Assembly: GCA_031276545.1 (NCBI GenBank)
Contig: JAISMW010000067.1
Coordinates: forward strand, 1-14,467
Source of the DNA: Tannerellaceae bacterium
GTDB taxonomy: Bacteria > Bacteroidota > Bacteroidia > Bacteroidales > Tannerellaceae
Reading direction: 5' to 3'
Length of the DNA stretch: 14,467 nucleotides
The translations under genes were made by a program, and so were the position numbers. Position 1 is the first letter of the stretch. Each line of letters opens with the position of its first letter. The notes under the pieces are model-generated. The model was not told the origin of the DNA, did no database searches, and was given only the letters and a program-made list of their open reading frames with translations. Shown here piece by piece: positions 7,384 to 14,467 of this stretch.

Positions 7384-8922
7384 ATGTTGCAAGAATTGAT
7401 TATCAGTATCCGCAAAGGGGAGTGGCTTTCGGATGCACTTAAACGTCGAGGTTATAAAGATTTACCATCCAATTGTATCATTCACAAGACTCTCCCGGGG
7501 CTGGGGGTTACGTATAGCGAGCTGGTGTCCGACAGAGATTCCATCATTGTAGAGCCGAATGTGTCGGTCATCAAAAGTAAAATGCGGAAGCATAAAAATA
7601 TATTGGGTTTTTATACGGGAGTATCTCCCCAGCAAATCGCCAATTATTTGCAGAATCCCTCTAAATTCCGGAAGAAGTTGCTGATTACACCCGACAATTT
7701 TTTCACAGTGAAGGAAATCATGAAAGAACTTAATATGAATATGTATGAAGAGTTCTTTCTGTTTTTGGATGAATGTGAAAAAGACTTCCCCGTGGAGGAA
7801 ATGCGGACAGATTTCTTCCGTTTTCGCAATCGTGCGTTTGTTTCGGCCGCCCCGATTATAGAGAGTGATCCGCTGATGAAAGAAAACGGATTCTTCACGC
7901 TGAAAATCCAGCCGGAATACGAGTACAGGCAGCCAGTGAATCTTGTTATTACCAACAACATTATAGAGACACTTACTGCGCAAATCACTCAGATGAAGGA
8001 GCCTGTTTATATTTTCTGTCACTCTGCCGAGACGATACAAACGCTGATTGCCGATATACCGCTTTTGCGCAAAGAAGGGCGTGTGTTTCAAAAAGAAGAA
8101 GCGTTCGAATCCGATATGACACAGTTGAGGATGTACAATCTGTTTACTCCTCATTACTATCTGGCGGTAGACATGGAGTTGCCGATGCCTCCCCATGTCA
8201 TTCTTGTTTCCGATTTGTTTGGCGGCGTGCCTTCGTTTATTGATCCCAAGACAGACGTGATGCAGATTATAGGACGTTTTCGCAAAGGAGTGAGAAGCGT
8301 GACGCATATTAGCAATATAAATCCGGAACTCACTTTTTATACCCCTAAACAAGCGCGCAACTGGCTGAAAAATGCCGGAAAAATATATGCGAGCTGGCTC
8401 AAGAAAAAGGAAAATACACACAGCGACGGGGCGCGAGAGCTTTTGGAAGAAGCCATTCAGCAAAGTTCCTTTGCACAGTTCGTTGACAGTAAAGGGGAAA
8501 TTATTCCGCTATGCATCACCAAGTTTATAGACAAAGAAACGGTGAAAAGCTTTTATACGCACACGAAGTTACTGATGGATGCTTACGTACAGACGGGCTG
8601 TTTCCAAATCACCCATACCCGCGAAGTCCATATCTTTTCGGACAAAGATCGTTTGTTGCTGAACGGTAAACTCACGCAGGAAGGGCGTAACCGCTTATTG
8701 CTTGCCCGGTTTGAACAACTGGAAGTATTGCGAAAAGTGAGGTCTTCGAAGGCTCAGATGCGTTACCGCCATTTGATAGGACAGTTGATCGGCAATCCTT
8801 CAGACCGTTTCCTGTATGATTGTTTTATGGAATATGGAAGCACCTTCATACGTGACCTGGGTTATAAGGAGCACGTTATGCGAAAGGAAGTAAACAGACG
8901 GAAGACGCCGGTTTCCGAATAA
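7384..8922 (+). CDS. superfamily 2 helicase-like protein without the P-loop lysine
   Basis: The frame opens at 7315, but the promoter box at 7341-7348 and the A-rich leader point to the ATG at 7384, giving 512 residues. I read a degenerate SF2 core: motif I as LPGLGVTY (37-44), where GxGKT is expected; Ia-like IIVEPNVSVIKSK (54-66); motif II LFLDECEKD (126-134), a DExx box; motif III SAAPI (154-158), compare SATP; motif IV-like VYIFCHSAETIQ (208-219); motif V-like VILVSDLFGGVPS (272-284); motif VI QIIGRFRKG (294-302). Residues after 340 form a basic helical tail of unknown fold. The order and spacing suit two RecA-like domains, but the absent motif I lysine argues against ordinary ATP hydrolysis. 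From memory, helicase-like proteins of Bacteroidales mobile elements and phages can show a similar lysine-free GxGxT loop, so it may be a captured relic or a chromosomal family member. The function is unknown. No phage or conjugation genes are nearby. Confidence 0.72.
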   Translation: MLQELIISIRKGEWLSDALKRRGYKDLPSNCIIHKTLPGLGVTYSELVSDRDSIIVEPNVSVIKSKMRKHKNILGFYTGVSPQQIANYLQNPSKFRKKLLITPDNFFTVKEIMKELNMNMYEEFFLFLDECEKDFPVEEMRTDFFRFRNRAFVSAAPIIESDPLMKENGFFTLKIQPEYEYRQPVNLVITNNIIETLTAQITQMKEPVYIFCHSAETIQTLIADIPLLRKEGRVFQKEEAFESDMTQLRMYNLFTPHYYLAVDMELPMPPHVILVSDLFGGVPSFIDPKTDVMQIIGRFRKGVRSVTHISNINPELTFYTPKQARNWLKNAGKIYASWLKKKENTHSDGARELLEEAIQQSSFAQFVDSKGEIIPLCITKFIDKETVKSFYTHTKLLMDAYVQTGCFQITHTREVHIFSDKDRLLLNGKLTQEGRNRLLLARFEQLEVLRKVRSSKAQMRYRHLIGQLIGNPSDRFLYDCFMEYGSTFIRDLGYKEHVMRKEVNRRKTPVSE

Positions 8923-8933
8923 TCGGACGGGCA

Positions 8934-8996
8934 AAAAAAATCATCCCCCCTTCACCTTTGCAGATATACTTCTGCGAATACGGTGAAGGGGGGATG
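8934..8996 (-). terminator. strong intrinsic terminator of the mutA-mutB operon
   Basis: Arms at 8942-8956 (CATCCCCCCTTCACC) and 8982-8996 pair perfectly over 15 bp. The loop holds a second small stem, GCAG/CTGC. On the minus strand the hairpin starts 8 nt after the mutB stop and runs into ATTTTTTTTGC, a classic T-tract. In the plus direction it is followed by TTCAGTTTTAAG, so it may also slow transcripts from the convergent SF2-like gene. Confidence 0.9.
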
Positions 8997-9003
8997 TTCA
9001 GTT

Positions 9004-11148
9004 TTAAGCCAGCAGGATTTCCAGTATTTGCACAGCGGCCTTGGAGACGGACGTTCCCGGTCCGAAAATAGCAGCTACGCCTGCCTTATAGAGGAAATCA
9101 TAGTCTTGGGCAGGGATAACGCCCCCGGCAATCACGATGATGTCGGGACGTCCCAGTTTTTTCAGTTCTTCAATTACCTGCGGCACCAACGTCTTGTGTC
9201 CGGCAGCCAGAGAAGAAACGCCCATTACATGTACGTCGTTTTCCACTGCCTGACGGGCTGCTTCGGCCGGAGTCTGGAACAGGGGACCCATGTCCACGTC
9301 GAAACCGCAGTCGGCATAACCGGTTGCTACAACCTTCGCACCGCGGTCGTGTCCGTCTTGCCCCATTTTGGCGATCATGATACGTGGCTGGCGACCCTCT
9401 TTCTTTGCAAACTGTTCGGCCAGCAACGTGGCCTTGAGGAAGTCTGCATCTTTTCCTGTTTCTGATGAATACACGCCTGATATAGTTCTAATGATTGCTT
9501 TATAACGTCCTGCAACAGCTTCGCAGGCATCGGATATTTCGCCTAAGGTGGCGCGAAGTCCGGCCGCTTTTACAGCCAATTCCAGCAAATTGCCTTTCTT
9601 CGTGCGGGCACACTCGGTAATCTCGGCAAGCACTTGCTTTACGGCCGCATCGTCGCGCTTTTCACGAAGCTCTTTCAGCCGTTCGATTTGCTCCAAACGT
9701 ACGGCTGTATTGTCTATTTCAAGAATGTCGATAGGCGCTTCCTTTTCCAGACGGTATTTGTTCACACCTACGATCGTTTGAGAGCCGGAGTCGATACGTG
9801 CCTGTGTGCGTGCGGCGGCTTCTTCGATACGCATTTTGGGCAAGCCGGTTTCGATGGCCTTGGCCATACCGCCCATGCTTTCTATTTCCTGAATCAACTC
9901 CCAGCCTTTGTGTACAAGTTCATTGGTGAGCGATTCCACGTAGTACGAGCCGGCCCAGGGATCGATTTCTTTACATACCTGCGTTTCTTCCTGTATGTAT
10001 ATCTGGGTATTGCGGGCTATACGTGCGGAAAAGTCGGTAGGCAGGGCGATGGCTTCGTCGAGAGCGTTGGTGTGCAGCGATTGGGTGTGCCCCAAGGCTG
10101 CCGCCATGGCTTCGATACAGGTACGTCCTACATTGTTGAAGGGGTCCTGTTCGGTGAGCGACCATCCGGACGTTTGGCAGTGGGTACGAAGCGCCAGCGA
10201 TTTGGGGTTTTTAGCTCCGAAGCTCTTCACAATCTTAGCCCACAACATACGCGCTGCACGCATCTTGGCTATTTCCATAAAGTGATTCATCCCGATAGCC
10301 CAGAAAAAGGAGAGACGCGGAGCAAAAGCATCCACGTCGATACCGGCATTGATGCCGGCGCGGAGGTATTCCATCCCGTCGCACAAGGTGTAAGCCATTT
10401 CGATATCGGCCGTAGCTCCGGCTTCCTGCATGTGGTAGCCCGAGATAGAGATAGAATTGAATTTCGGCATCTTCTGCGAGGTATATTCAAAAATATCGGC
10501 AATGATTTTCATCGAAAATTCCGGCGGATAGATGTAAGTGTTTCGCACCATAAATTCTTTCAGGATGTCGTTCTGTATGGTACCGGCCATTTCTTCCAGT
10601 TGAGCGCCCTGTTCCAGTCCGGCATTGATATAGAAAGCCAGTATGGGGAGCACAGCTCCGTTCATGGTCATGGAAACAGACATCTTATTCAGCGGAATAC
10701 CGTCGAACAGGACTTTCATATTTTCCAGCGAACAGATGGACACGCCGGCTTTTCCTACGTCGCCTACAACCCGTTCGTGGTCGGCATCGTATCCGCGGTG
10801 TGTAGCCAAGTCGAAGGCTACCGACAATCCTTTTTGTCCGGAAGCCAGGTTGCGGCGATAGAAAGCGTTCGATTCTTCGGCCGTAGAGAATCCGGCATAC
10901 TGACGGATAGTCCAGGGACGCATGGCGTACATTCCGCTATACGGGCCGCGCAGGTAGGGAGGAAGTCCGGAAGCATAGTTGAGATGCTCCATTCCTTCAA
11001 GGTCTTCTTTTGTATACACTGATTTCACCTGGATATGTTCAGGTGTTTTCCAATCGGCTTCTATACCGTTGTCTTTCGCCCATTCGACAGCATCGGTTGC
11101 AGCGAATCCGGCGTTCTTTATATCTATTTTTCTAAAATCCGGTCTCAT
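9004..11148 (-). CDS. mutB: methylmalonyl-CoA mutase, large (catalytic) subunit
   Basis: MutB is the catalytic chain of the adenosylcobalamin-dependent mutase that interconverts succinyl-CoA and (R)-methylmalonyl-CoA, in Bacteroidales a step of propionate formation from succinate. The 714-residue protein is normal in length. The TIM barrel carries [12 protein letters not shown] (77-88) with Tyr84, VRNTYIYPP (201-209) with Arg202, and [10 protein letters not shown] (236-245) with His239; these line up with Tyr89, Arg207 and His244 of the Propionibacterium enzyme. The C-terminal cobalamin domain has [10 protein letters not shown] (594-603), whose DxHxxG supplies the cobalt-binding His600, then SSLAAGH (645-651) and AGGVIP (674-679). 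All key residues are present. The start ATG overlaps the mutA stop by 4 bp (ATGA), so translation is probably coupled and the subunits made in equal amounts. The operon ends at the hairpin at 8942-8996. Confidence 0.98.
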   Translation of the reverse strand: MRPDFRKIDIKNAGFAATDAVEWAKDNGIEADWKTPEHIQVKSVYTKEDLEGMEHLNYASGLPPYLRGPYSGMYAMRPWTIRQYAGFSTAEESNAFYRRNLASGQKGLSVAFDLATHRGYDADHERVVGDVGKAGVSICSLENMKVLFDGIPLNKMSVSMTMNGAVLPILAFYINAGLEQGAQLEEMAGTIQNDILKEFMVRNTYIYPPEFSMKIIADIFEYTSQKMPKFNSISISGYHMQEAGATADIEMAYTLCDGMEYLRAGINAGIDVDAFAPRLSFFWAIGMNHFMEIAKMRAARMLWAKIVKSFGAKNPKSLALRTHCQTSGWSLTEQDPFNNVGRTCIEAMAAALGHTQSLHTNALDEAIALPTDFSARIARNTQIYIQEETQVCKEIDPWAGSYYVESLTNELVHKGWELIQEIESMGGMAKAIETGLPKMRIEEAAARTQARIDSGSQTIVGVNKYRLEKEAPIDILEIDNTAVRLEQIERLKELREKRDDAAVKQVLAEITECARTKKGNLLELAVKAAGLRATLGEISDACEAVAGRYKAIIRTISGVYSSETGKDADFLKATLLAEQFAKKEGRQPRIMIAKMGQDGHDRGAKVVATGYADCGFDVDMGPLFQTPAEAARQAVENDVHVMGVSSLAAGHKTLVPQVIEELKKLGRPDIIVIAGGVIPAQDYDFLYKAGVAAIFGPGTSVSKAAVQILEILLA

Positions 11149-13001
11149 AATTCAATTCCTAATTTAGCATTAAACGCTTTCAATGTTTCGAGGACGTTGC
11201 TCCTGACGTTTACAAAGTTGGTGATGCCCTGCGCTTTCAGTTCGTCGGAACAGGCCGGGGCGCCGGCTACTACAAATTCAGCCCTGCCGGCCAGCGCCTT
11301 GTAGGCCGGGACGGCCAGTTCGGCGTATTCGTCGTCGCTTGAGCAAAGGACTACGACTTCGGCTCCGGCCCTGACGGCAGCCTCTACTCCTGCATCTACG
11401 GTGTCGAATCCTAAATTGTCGATTATTTTGTATCCGGCACAAGCAAAGAAGTTGCTGGAGAATTGCGAACGGGCCAGACGCATGGCGAGATTGCCGATGG
11501 TCAGCATAAACACTTTCGGTGTTTTGCCGCTTTTTTCGGTAGTCAGGCGTAAAGCCTCGAACTCGGAAGCGCCGCGCGAGAAGTCAAGCACCGGAATCGT
11601 CGCTTCTTCTCCACAATTACAGCCGGATTGTGCCATCTCTTTTATCTTGGCAGCCGCCGTTTCGGTAAAATTGGGATACTGATTGGTACCTAACAGAATT
11701 TCCCGACGAGTGGCGATGGCTTTCTTCCTGGCAGTAGAGGATGTATTTACGGCACGTTGCACTTCGCCCGATTTCGCCAAGGTGTAAAATCCTCCCCTGT
11801 CTTCTGTTTCGAGAAAGAGTTTCCAGGCTACGTCTGCCAGCGAGTTCGTCAATACTTCTATATAATAGGAACCGGCGGAAGGATCGACAACCTTATCGAA
11901 ATGACATTCTTCCTTGAGCAATAATTGTTGGTTGCGGGCGATACGTTCGGAGAAGTCGTTGGGCGTCTGATAGGTTTCGTCGAAAGGAGATACGGAGATG
12001 GAATCTACACCGGCAATGGCTGCCGACATGGCTTCGGTTTGTGTGCGAAGCAGATTCACATGGGCATCGTACAAGGTTTGGTTCCACCACGAGGTTTGTG
12101 CATGGAGAACCATTTTGCAGGATGATGTATCCTCCGGATTGTAGGCCGCCACAATTTCAGCCCATAGCCAGCGGGCAGCGCGAAACTTTGCTATTTCCAT
12201 GAAATAGTTTGAACCGATGCCTGTGTTGAATTTGATTTTTTGAGCAACGGTATCGACCGCGAATCCGGCATCGCTTAATTTGGCCAGGATTTCATTTCCC
12301 CAGGCTAAGGCATATCCTAATTCCTGAGAAATGTAAGCGCCGGCATCACTTAGCAGGCAGGCATCTACTGCCAGCACCCTGTAACGGGGTATCGCTGCGG
12401 AGGCACGGAGTATGGCTATGGCCTGTTCTGTCCAGTTGTCGAATGTCAATCCTTTGACCAGCGGTTTTTTAAACGGATTGTAGTTTATGGAACCGAAGCA
12501 TTTGTCCGGGTCGGCTCCCGTTCCTTCCAGATAATTGCCCAGAATGTCAATCAGCGCTTCTGCCTTGTGGTGGCAGGTCTTGAAGTTCAACTCCAGACAT
12601 TCGGGGTAAATACCATTTAACAGAGTTGTGATGTTTTCCGGGTTTACATCCTCTCCTTTGAAATGAAATCCAAGGGATGTGATTCCCTTTTGCAGCAGGT
12701 CGAGCGCTTTCCTGTTAGCTGCCTTGAAATCGGTAACGTCAATGTTTTGACGTATCTTCCAATCGTTATCCTTCTTTGTCCCACGAACAAAAGGAAATTC
12801 GCCGGGTAAGGAAGAAACTGTTTTCGCCCCTTCGATGTCTTCCGCGCGATAGAAAGGATTTACGTCAAATCCTTCACTTGTCTTCCAGACAAGCTTTTTC
12901 TCAAACGGAGCCCCTTTCAGGTCTGCCGTAATCTTTGCCATCCACTCTTCTGCCGGGATTGGAGGAAATTCAGAGAAAAGTTTTTCTTTTAAATCTGCCA
13001 T
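11145..13001 (-). CDS. mutA: methylmalonyl-CoA mutase, small (non-catalytic) subunit
   Basis: MutA is the structural partner of MutB in the heterodimeric bacterial mutase. The 618-residue protein follows the MutB fold throughout: a barrel with [20 protein letters not shown] (258-277), [11 protein letters not shown] (300-310), [13 protein letters not shown] (353-365) and [11 protein letters not shown] (372-382), then a cobalamin-type Rossmann domain (about 495-618). The loop that would hold DxHxxG is instead [14 protein letters not shown] (501-514), with no Asp or His, as expected for the subunit that binds no cobalamin. A short CNCGEE patch (461-466) lies in the interdomain linker. It is the first gene of the operon, with its own promoter at 13052-13082 and a leader of about 45 nt. 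I see no cobalamin riboswitch there, so expression is probably not controlled by B12 through such an element. Confidence 0.97.
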   Translation of the reverse strand: MADLKEKLFSEFPPIPAEEWMAKITADLKGAPFEKKLVWKTSEGFDVNPFYRAEDIEGAKTVSSLPGEFPFVRGTKKDNDWKIRQNIDVTDFKAANRKALDLLQKGITSLGFHFKGEDVNPENITTLLNGIYPECLELNFKTCHHKAEALIDILGNYLEGTGADPDKCFGSINYNPFKKPLVKGLTFDNWTEQAIAILRASAAIPRYRVLAVDACLLSDAGAYISQELGYALAWGNEILAKLSDAGFAVDTVAQKIKFNTGIGSNYFMEIAKFRAARWLWAEIVAAYNPEDTSSCKMVLHAQTSWWNQTLYDAHVNLLRTQTEAMSAAIAGVDSISVSPFDETYQTPNDFSERIARNQQLLLKEECHFDKVVDPSAGSYYIEVLTNSLADVAWKLFLETEDRGGFYTLAKSGEVQRAVNTSSTARKKAIATRREILLGTNQYPNFTETAAAKIKEMAQSGCNCGEEATIPVLDFSRGASEFEALRLTTEKSGKTPKVFMLTIGNLAMRLARSQFSSNFFACAGYKIIDNLGFDTVDAGVEAAVRAGAEVVVLCSSDDEYAELAVPAYKALAGRAEFVVAGAPACSDELKAQGITNFVNVRSNVLETLKAFNAKLGIEL

Positions 13002-13051
13002 AATCTTTGTTGTTTTATAAGACTGATATTATATCGTTTAATAACAGGGTG

Positions 13052-13082
13052 CAAATGTAGAATAAATAAGAGTAACAACAAT
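13052..13082 (-). promoter_or_regulatory. promoter of mutA-mutB
   Basis: On the minus strand the -7 box is TACATTTG (13059-13052) and the -33 box is ATTG (13082-13079), one mismatch from TTTG, with a 19-bp spacer. The start of transcription is expected near 13045. Confidence 0.65.
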
Positions 13083-13152
13083 GTGAAAATAGCAAAATAC
13101 AGGCCGGGGCATTTCGAGTTCATGCGTCGGTTACAGCTTGTAAGCCGTGATT

Positions 13153-13461
13153 TCAGGCTTCGCCTTTTATCCCGCCCAAGGGAGGAAGGATGTTATCGTA
13201 TTTTGTGTTCTTTTCCTGTTCTTCAAACTTCCTGATATTGTCCTGCAATGCATACAGTAGCCGTTTGGCATTGTCGGGGGTAAGTATAATACGGCTCTTT
13301 ACCTGTGCTTTGGGTGCGCCGGGCACCACCCTGATAAAGTCGAGGATAAACTCGGACGAAGAATGTGCAATGATTGCCAGGTTGGCATATATTCCCTGGG
13401 CGACTTCTTCTGTGAGTTCTACCTGAATTTCGTTTCCGGGATTGACTTCATTTATTTCCAT
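13153..13461 (-). CDS. DUF3467 domain protein
   Basis: The 102-residue protein matches DUF3467, a small bacterial family of unknown function. The hallmark segments are AQGIYANLAIIAHSSSEFIL (21-40), FIRVVPGAPKAQVKSRIILT (42-61) and NAKRLLYALQDNIRKFEEQ (64-82), ending in a GGIKGEA tail. It has no signal peptide or membrane segment. The fold looks like a small alpha/beta domain; the conserved KSRIILT strand and the AKRLL helix are its most constant parts. From memory, Bacteroidales often carry a DUF3467 gene beside rpoC, so its place here between rpmH and mutA deserves note. It has its own promoter at 13499-13531 and is not overlapping with either neighbour. Confidence 0.9.
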   Translation of the reverse strand: MEINEVNPGNEIQVELTEEVAQGIYANLAIIAHSSSEFILDFIRVVPGAPKAQVKSRIILTPDNAKRLLYALQDNIRKFEEQEKNTKYDNILPPLGGIKGEA

Positions 13462-13498
13462 GATTGTAAACTATAAAATGGTTAGAGAATGATGTGGA

Positions 13499-13531
13499 CA
13501 AATATACGGGATAAATATGTGTTTCTGCACA
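13499..13531 (-). promoter_or_regulatory. promoter of the DUF3467 gene
   Basis: On the minus strand the -7 box is TATATTTG (13506-13499) and TGTG (13531-13528) stands at the -33 position, one mismatch from TTTG, with a 21-bp spacer. It lies 38 bp upstream of the start codon. Confidence 0.6.
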
Positions 13532-13629
13532 GAGGAATGGGATAGAAGTGATTTGTTACTGCAAAGAGCGAAACGAAAACGGCAAACTGTTTATGGATAA
13601 TGAATGCCCATATACGCCCATATAAACCA

Positions 13630-13660
13630 AGTCTCCTATGTCCGGAGGACACACGAGACT
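13630..13660 (-). terminator. hairpin downstream of rpmH
   Basis: AGTCTC (13630-13635) pairs with GAGACT (13655-13660), and TGTCC (13639-13643) with GGACA (13647-13651), with a 3-nt internal loop on each side and a GGA hairpin loop. It begins 37 nt past the rpmH stop. The minus-strand tail TGGTTTATAT is only modestly T-rich, so termination is probable but not certain. A 9-bp direct repeat, GCCCATATA, follows it at about 13606-13624. Confidence 0.5.
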
Positions 13661-13696
13661 TTATTACCTTCTTTGCCGAAACGATCGGCTGGATGT

Positions 13697-13849
13697 TTAT
13701 TTGTTAAATTCGTCGGAAACCGTCAATTTGGCTCTTCCTTTTGCACGACGGGAAGCCAAAACTCTACGGCCGTTGGCCGTTGCCATTCTTGAACGAAAAC
13801 CATGTTTGTTCTTTCTTTTCCTGTTGGAGGGTTGATATGTTCTTTTCAT
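13697..13849 (-). CDS. rpmH: 50S ribosomal protein L34
   Basis: L34 is a small basic protein of the large ribosomal subunit that binds 23S rRNA. The 50-residue product begins [20 protein letters not shown] and continues through [19 protein letters not shown] to SDEFNK, the complete L34 signature with the N-terminal KRTYQPSxRKRK and RMAT/NGRRVLxxRRxKGR segments. About a third of the residues are Arg or Lys. It is full length for Bacteroidales. Its promoter at 13890-13920 is close to consensus, fitting a highly expressed gene. In many bacteria rpmH sits next to rnpA or dnaA; neither is here. Confidence 0.98.
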   Translation of the reverse strand: MKRTYQPSNRKRKNKHGFRSRMATANGRRVLASRRAKGRAKLTVSDEFNK

Positions 13850-13889
13850 TCTATGATGTTGTTTTATTCTATTGTCTTACTTTGGCCGG

Positions 13890-13920
13890 CAAAGGTAAAT
13901 CCTTTTTTCAAATAAACAAA
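13890..13920 (-). promoter_or_regulatory. promoter of rpmH
   Basis: On the minus strand this is a full consensus Bacteroidetes promoter: -33 TTTG (13920-13917), a 19-bp spacer and -7 TACCTTTG (13897-13890). The leader is about 35 nt long. Confidence 0.8.
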
Positions 13921-14037
13921 CGGTTGGAAGGAATTTCAGTGATTCGGCAATTCCGGTAGTATTCAATTTTCAGGCGAGTTCTACCTGAGCGCTTCCGTAA
14001 AGCACCCATTTTCTTTTTGGCTTCCTGCCCTTCTGTT
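13921..14037. other. non-coding stretch between rpmH and the right-end element
   Basis: No gene is seen. GCGAGTTCTACCTGAG at 13974-13989 matches 13 of 16 positions of the inverted-repeat arm at 14044-14059 and may be a decayed third copy in the same direction. GGAATT and AATTCC (about 13930-13954) could form a weak stem. Nothing else is assignable. Confidence 0.4.
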
Positions 14038-14172
14038 TTTAACGCGAGTTCGACGTAAGAACCCGTGGCTTCGGGTTTAACTCTAATCAGCCTACAATGG
14101 CTTGAGCGTGCCCTGGGAGACGCCCCCCTGTTCCGAAAAATCGGGCGCCATCTACAATCTGCTGGAAGATCT

Positions 14173-14336
14173 CGGCGGAAATTGCTTTCCTTCCTGTTGA
14201 CAACAGGAAGGTCAAACCGGATGGCGATCGGCCTTCCCTTTTTTCGGAAAGGCTAAACCGGACGGCGATCGGCCTTCCCTTTTTTCGGAAAAGGCAAACC
14301 GGACGGCGATCGGCCTTCCTACCGGGTAGGAAAGTC
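14173..14336. repeat. GC-rich 41-bp tandem array with a variable hairpin in each unit
   Basis: Units opening AAACCGG(A)(C/T)GGCGATCGG start at 14214, 14255 and 14296, and a truncated AAAC at 14337, all exactly 41 bp apart. A degenerate unit precedes them at 14173. Each has a conserved first half, with a near-palindrome around GATC, and a second half forming CCTTCC...GGAAGG-type dyads whose centre differs between units: TGTTG/CAACA in the first, CTTTTTTC in two, TACC/GGTA in the last. Pairing is kept while the sequence changes. Confidence 0.85.
14189..14211. repeat. perfect 11+1+11 palindrome in the first unit of the GC-rich array
   Basis: CCTTCCTGTTG (14189-14199) and CAACAGGAAGG (14201-14211) are exact reverse complements around a single A. 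The tight centre suits a DNA dyad or cruciform; an RNA hairpin would have to open its innermost pairs. Confidence 0.85.
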
Positions 14337-14467
14337 AAACTTTTATTGCCTTGAATCAATTGTTCCAGGCGATGGAGGTGTTGCAGGAAGCTGTGGGGGA
14401 GTTCCTCCAAACCGCGGGGGTACTCTTCCCTAAACAAGGGTTCTTACGTCGAACTCACGCTGAAATT

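Larger units (their letters stand above)
14038..14463. mobile_element. MITE-like element bounded by terminal inverted repeats
   Basis: AGTTCGACGTAAGAACCC at 14047-14064 is repeated in perfect inverted orientation at 14438-14455. Outward of each arm the match continues for about 8 more bases with three differences, all transitions (TTTAACGCG against TTCAGCGTG). The enclosed DNA, about 370 bp, has no transposase and no convincing gene. It holds a small hairpin (AACCCG/CGGGTT, 14060-14077) and the GC-rich 41-bp array. This fits a non-autonomous transposable element or a dispersed intergenic repeat. I cannot see target-site duplications because the right flank ends a few bases on. The strand is not defined. 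Confidence 0.55.

Noticed and set aside
7462..8463. 333-codon minus-strand frame
   Set aside because: Antisense to the SF2-like gene, which has its own promoter and ordered motifs.
9634..11022. 462-codon plus-strand frame
   Set aside because: Antisense to mutB, which has all catalytic residues; a codon-bias shadow.
13002..13152. cobalamin riboswitch ahead of mutA
   Set aside because: The leader after the predicted transcription start is only about 45 nt, far too short for a B12 riboswitch, and no B12-box-like sequence was seen.
13604..13959. three plus-strand frames around rpmH
   Set aside because: They are antisense to the L34 gene or its promoter, and L34 is unmistakable on the minus strand.
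14087..14437. 116-codon minus-strand frame across the right-end element
   Set aside because: It needs a TTG start, and its centre is the 41-bp array read in three successive frames (ADRRP, RPIAV, GRSPSG), because 41 is not a multiple of three. The lack of stops comes from the repeat sequence. A decayed coding origin of the flanks cannot be excluded.

Overview
The window looks like chromosomal DNA from the order Bacteroidales, possibly a Parabacteroides or Bacteroides relative; genus placement is a guess. Three things support this. Most genes are preceded by the Bacteroidetes -7 promoter box TAnnTTTG instead of sigma-70 boxes. LepA, MutA/MutB, L34 and the DUF3467 protein read like Bacteroidales orthologues. 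A DUF6261 gene, a family I know from this group, is present.

Layout. Positions 1-58 hold the 5' end of a minus-strand gene cut by the window edge. Positions 59-640 are non-coding and carry heptamer repeats at 101-128 and a striking array of seven 41-bp units at 279-565. Each unit is centred on a dyad related to GCAG-AAATT-CTGC. The array leads in exact register into the promoter of a DUF6261 gene (641-1453, +). Convergent to it is an ABC-F ATPase (1495-3099, -), preceded by a large TPR protein (3252-5420, -). The TPR gene is divergent from lepA (5507-7294, +) across a short shared promoter region. After lepA comes a protein that looks like a superfamily 2 helicase but lacks the P-loop lysine (7384-8922, +). 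A strong hairpin with a T-tract at 8934-8996 ends the next, opposite-strand unit, the mutA-mutB operon (13001 to 9004, -), which encodes both subunits of adenosylcobalamin-dependent methylmalonyl-CoA mutase. Then, all on the minus strand, come a DUF3467 protein (13153-13461) and rpmH for ribosomal protein L34 (13697-13849). The right end (about 14038-14463) is a roughly 420-bp element bounded by an 18-bp perfect inverted repeat and holding a second, GC-rich 41-bp tandem array with variable hairpins.

How the parts relate. Most genes are housekeeping: translation (LepA, L34, probably the ABC-F protein) and the succinate-propionate pathway (MutA/MutB). The intergenic DNA is the most unusual part: two sequence-unrelated arrays that both have a 41-bp period, heptamer arrays (one forming the end of the TPR gene), and a MITE-like inverted-repeat element. 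I see no tRNA, rRNA, CRISPR array, intact insertion sequence or cobalamin riboswitch.
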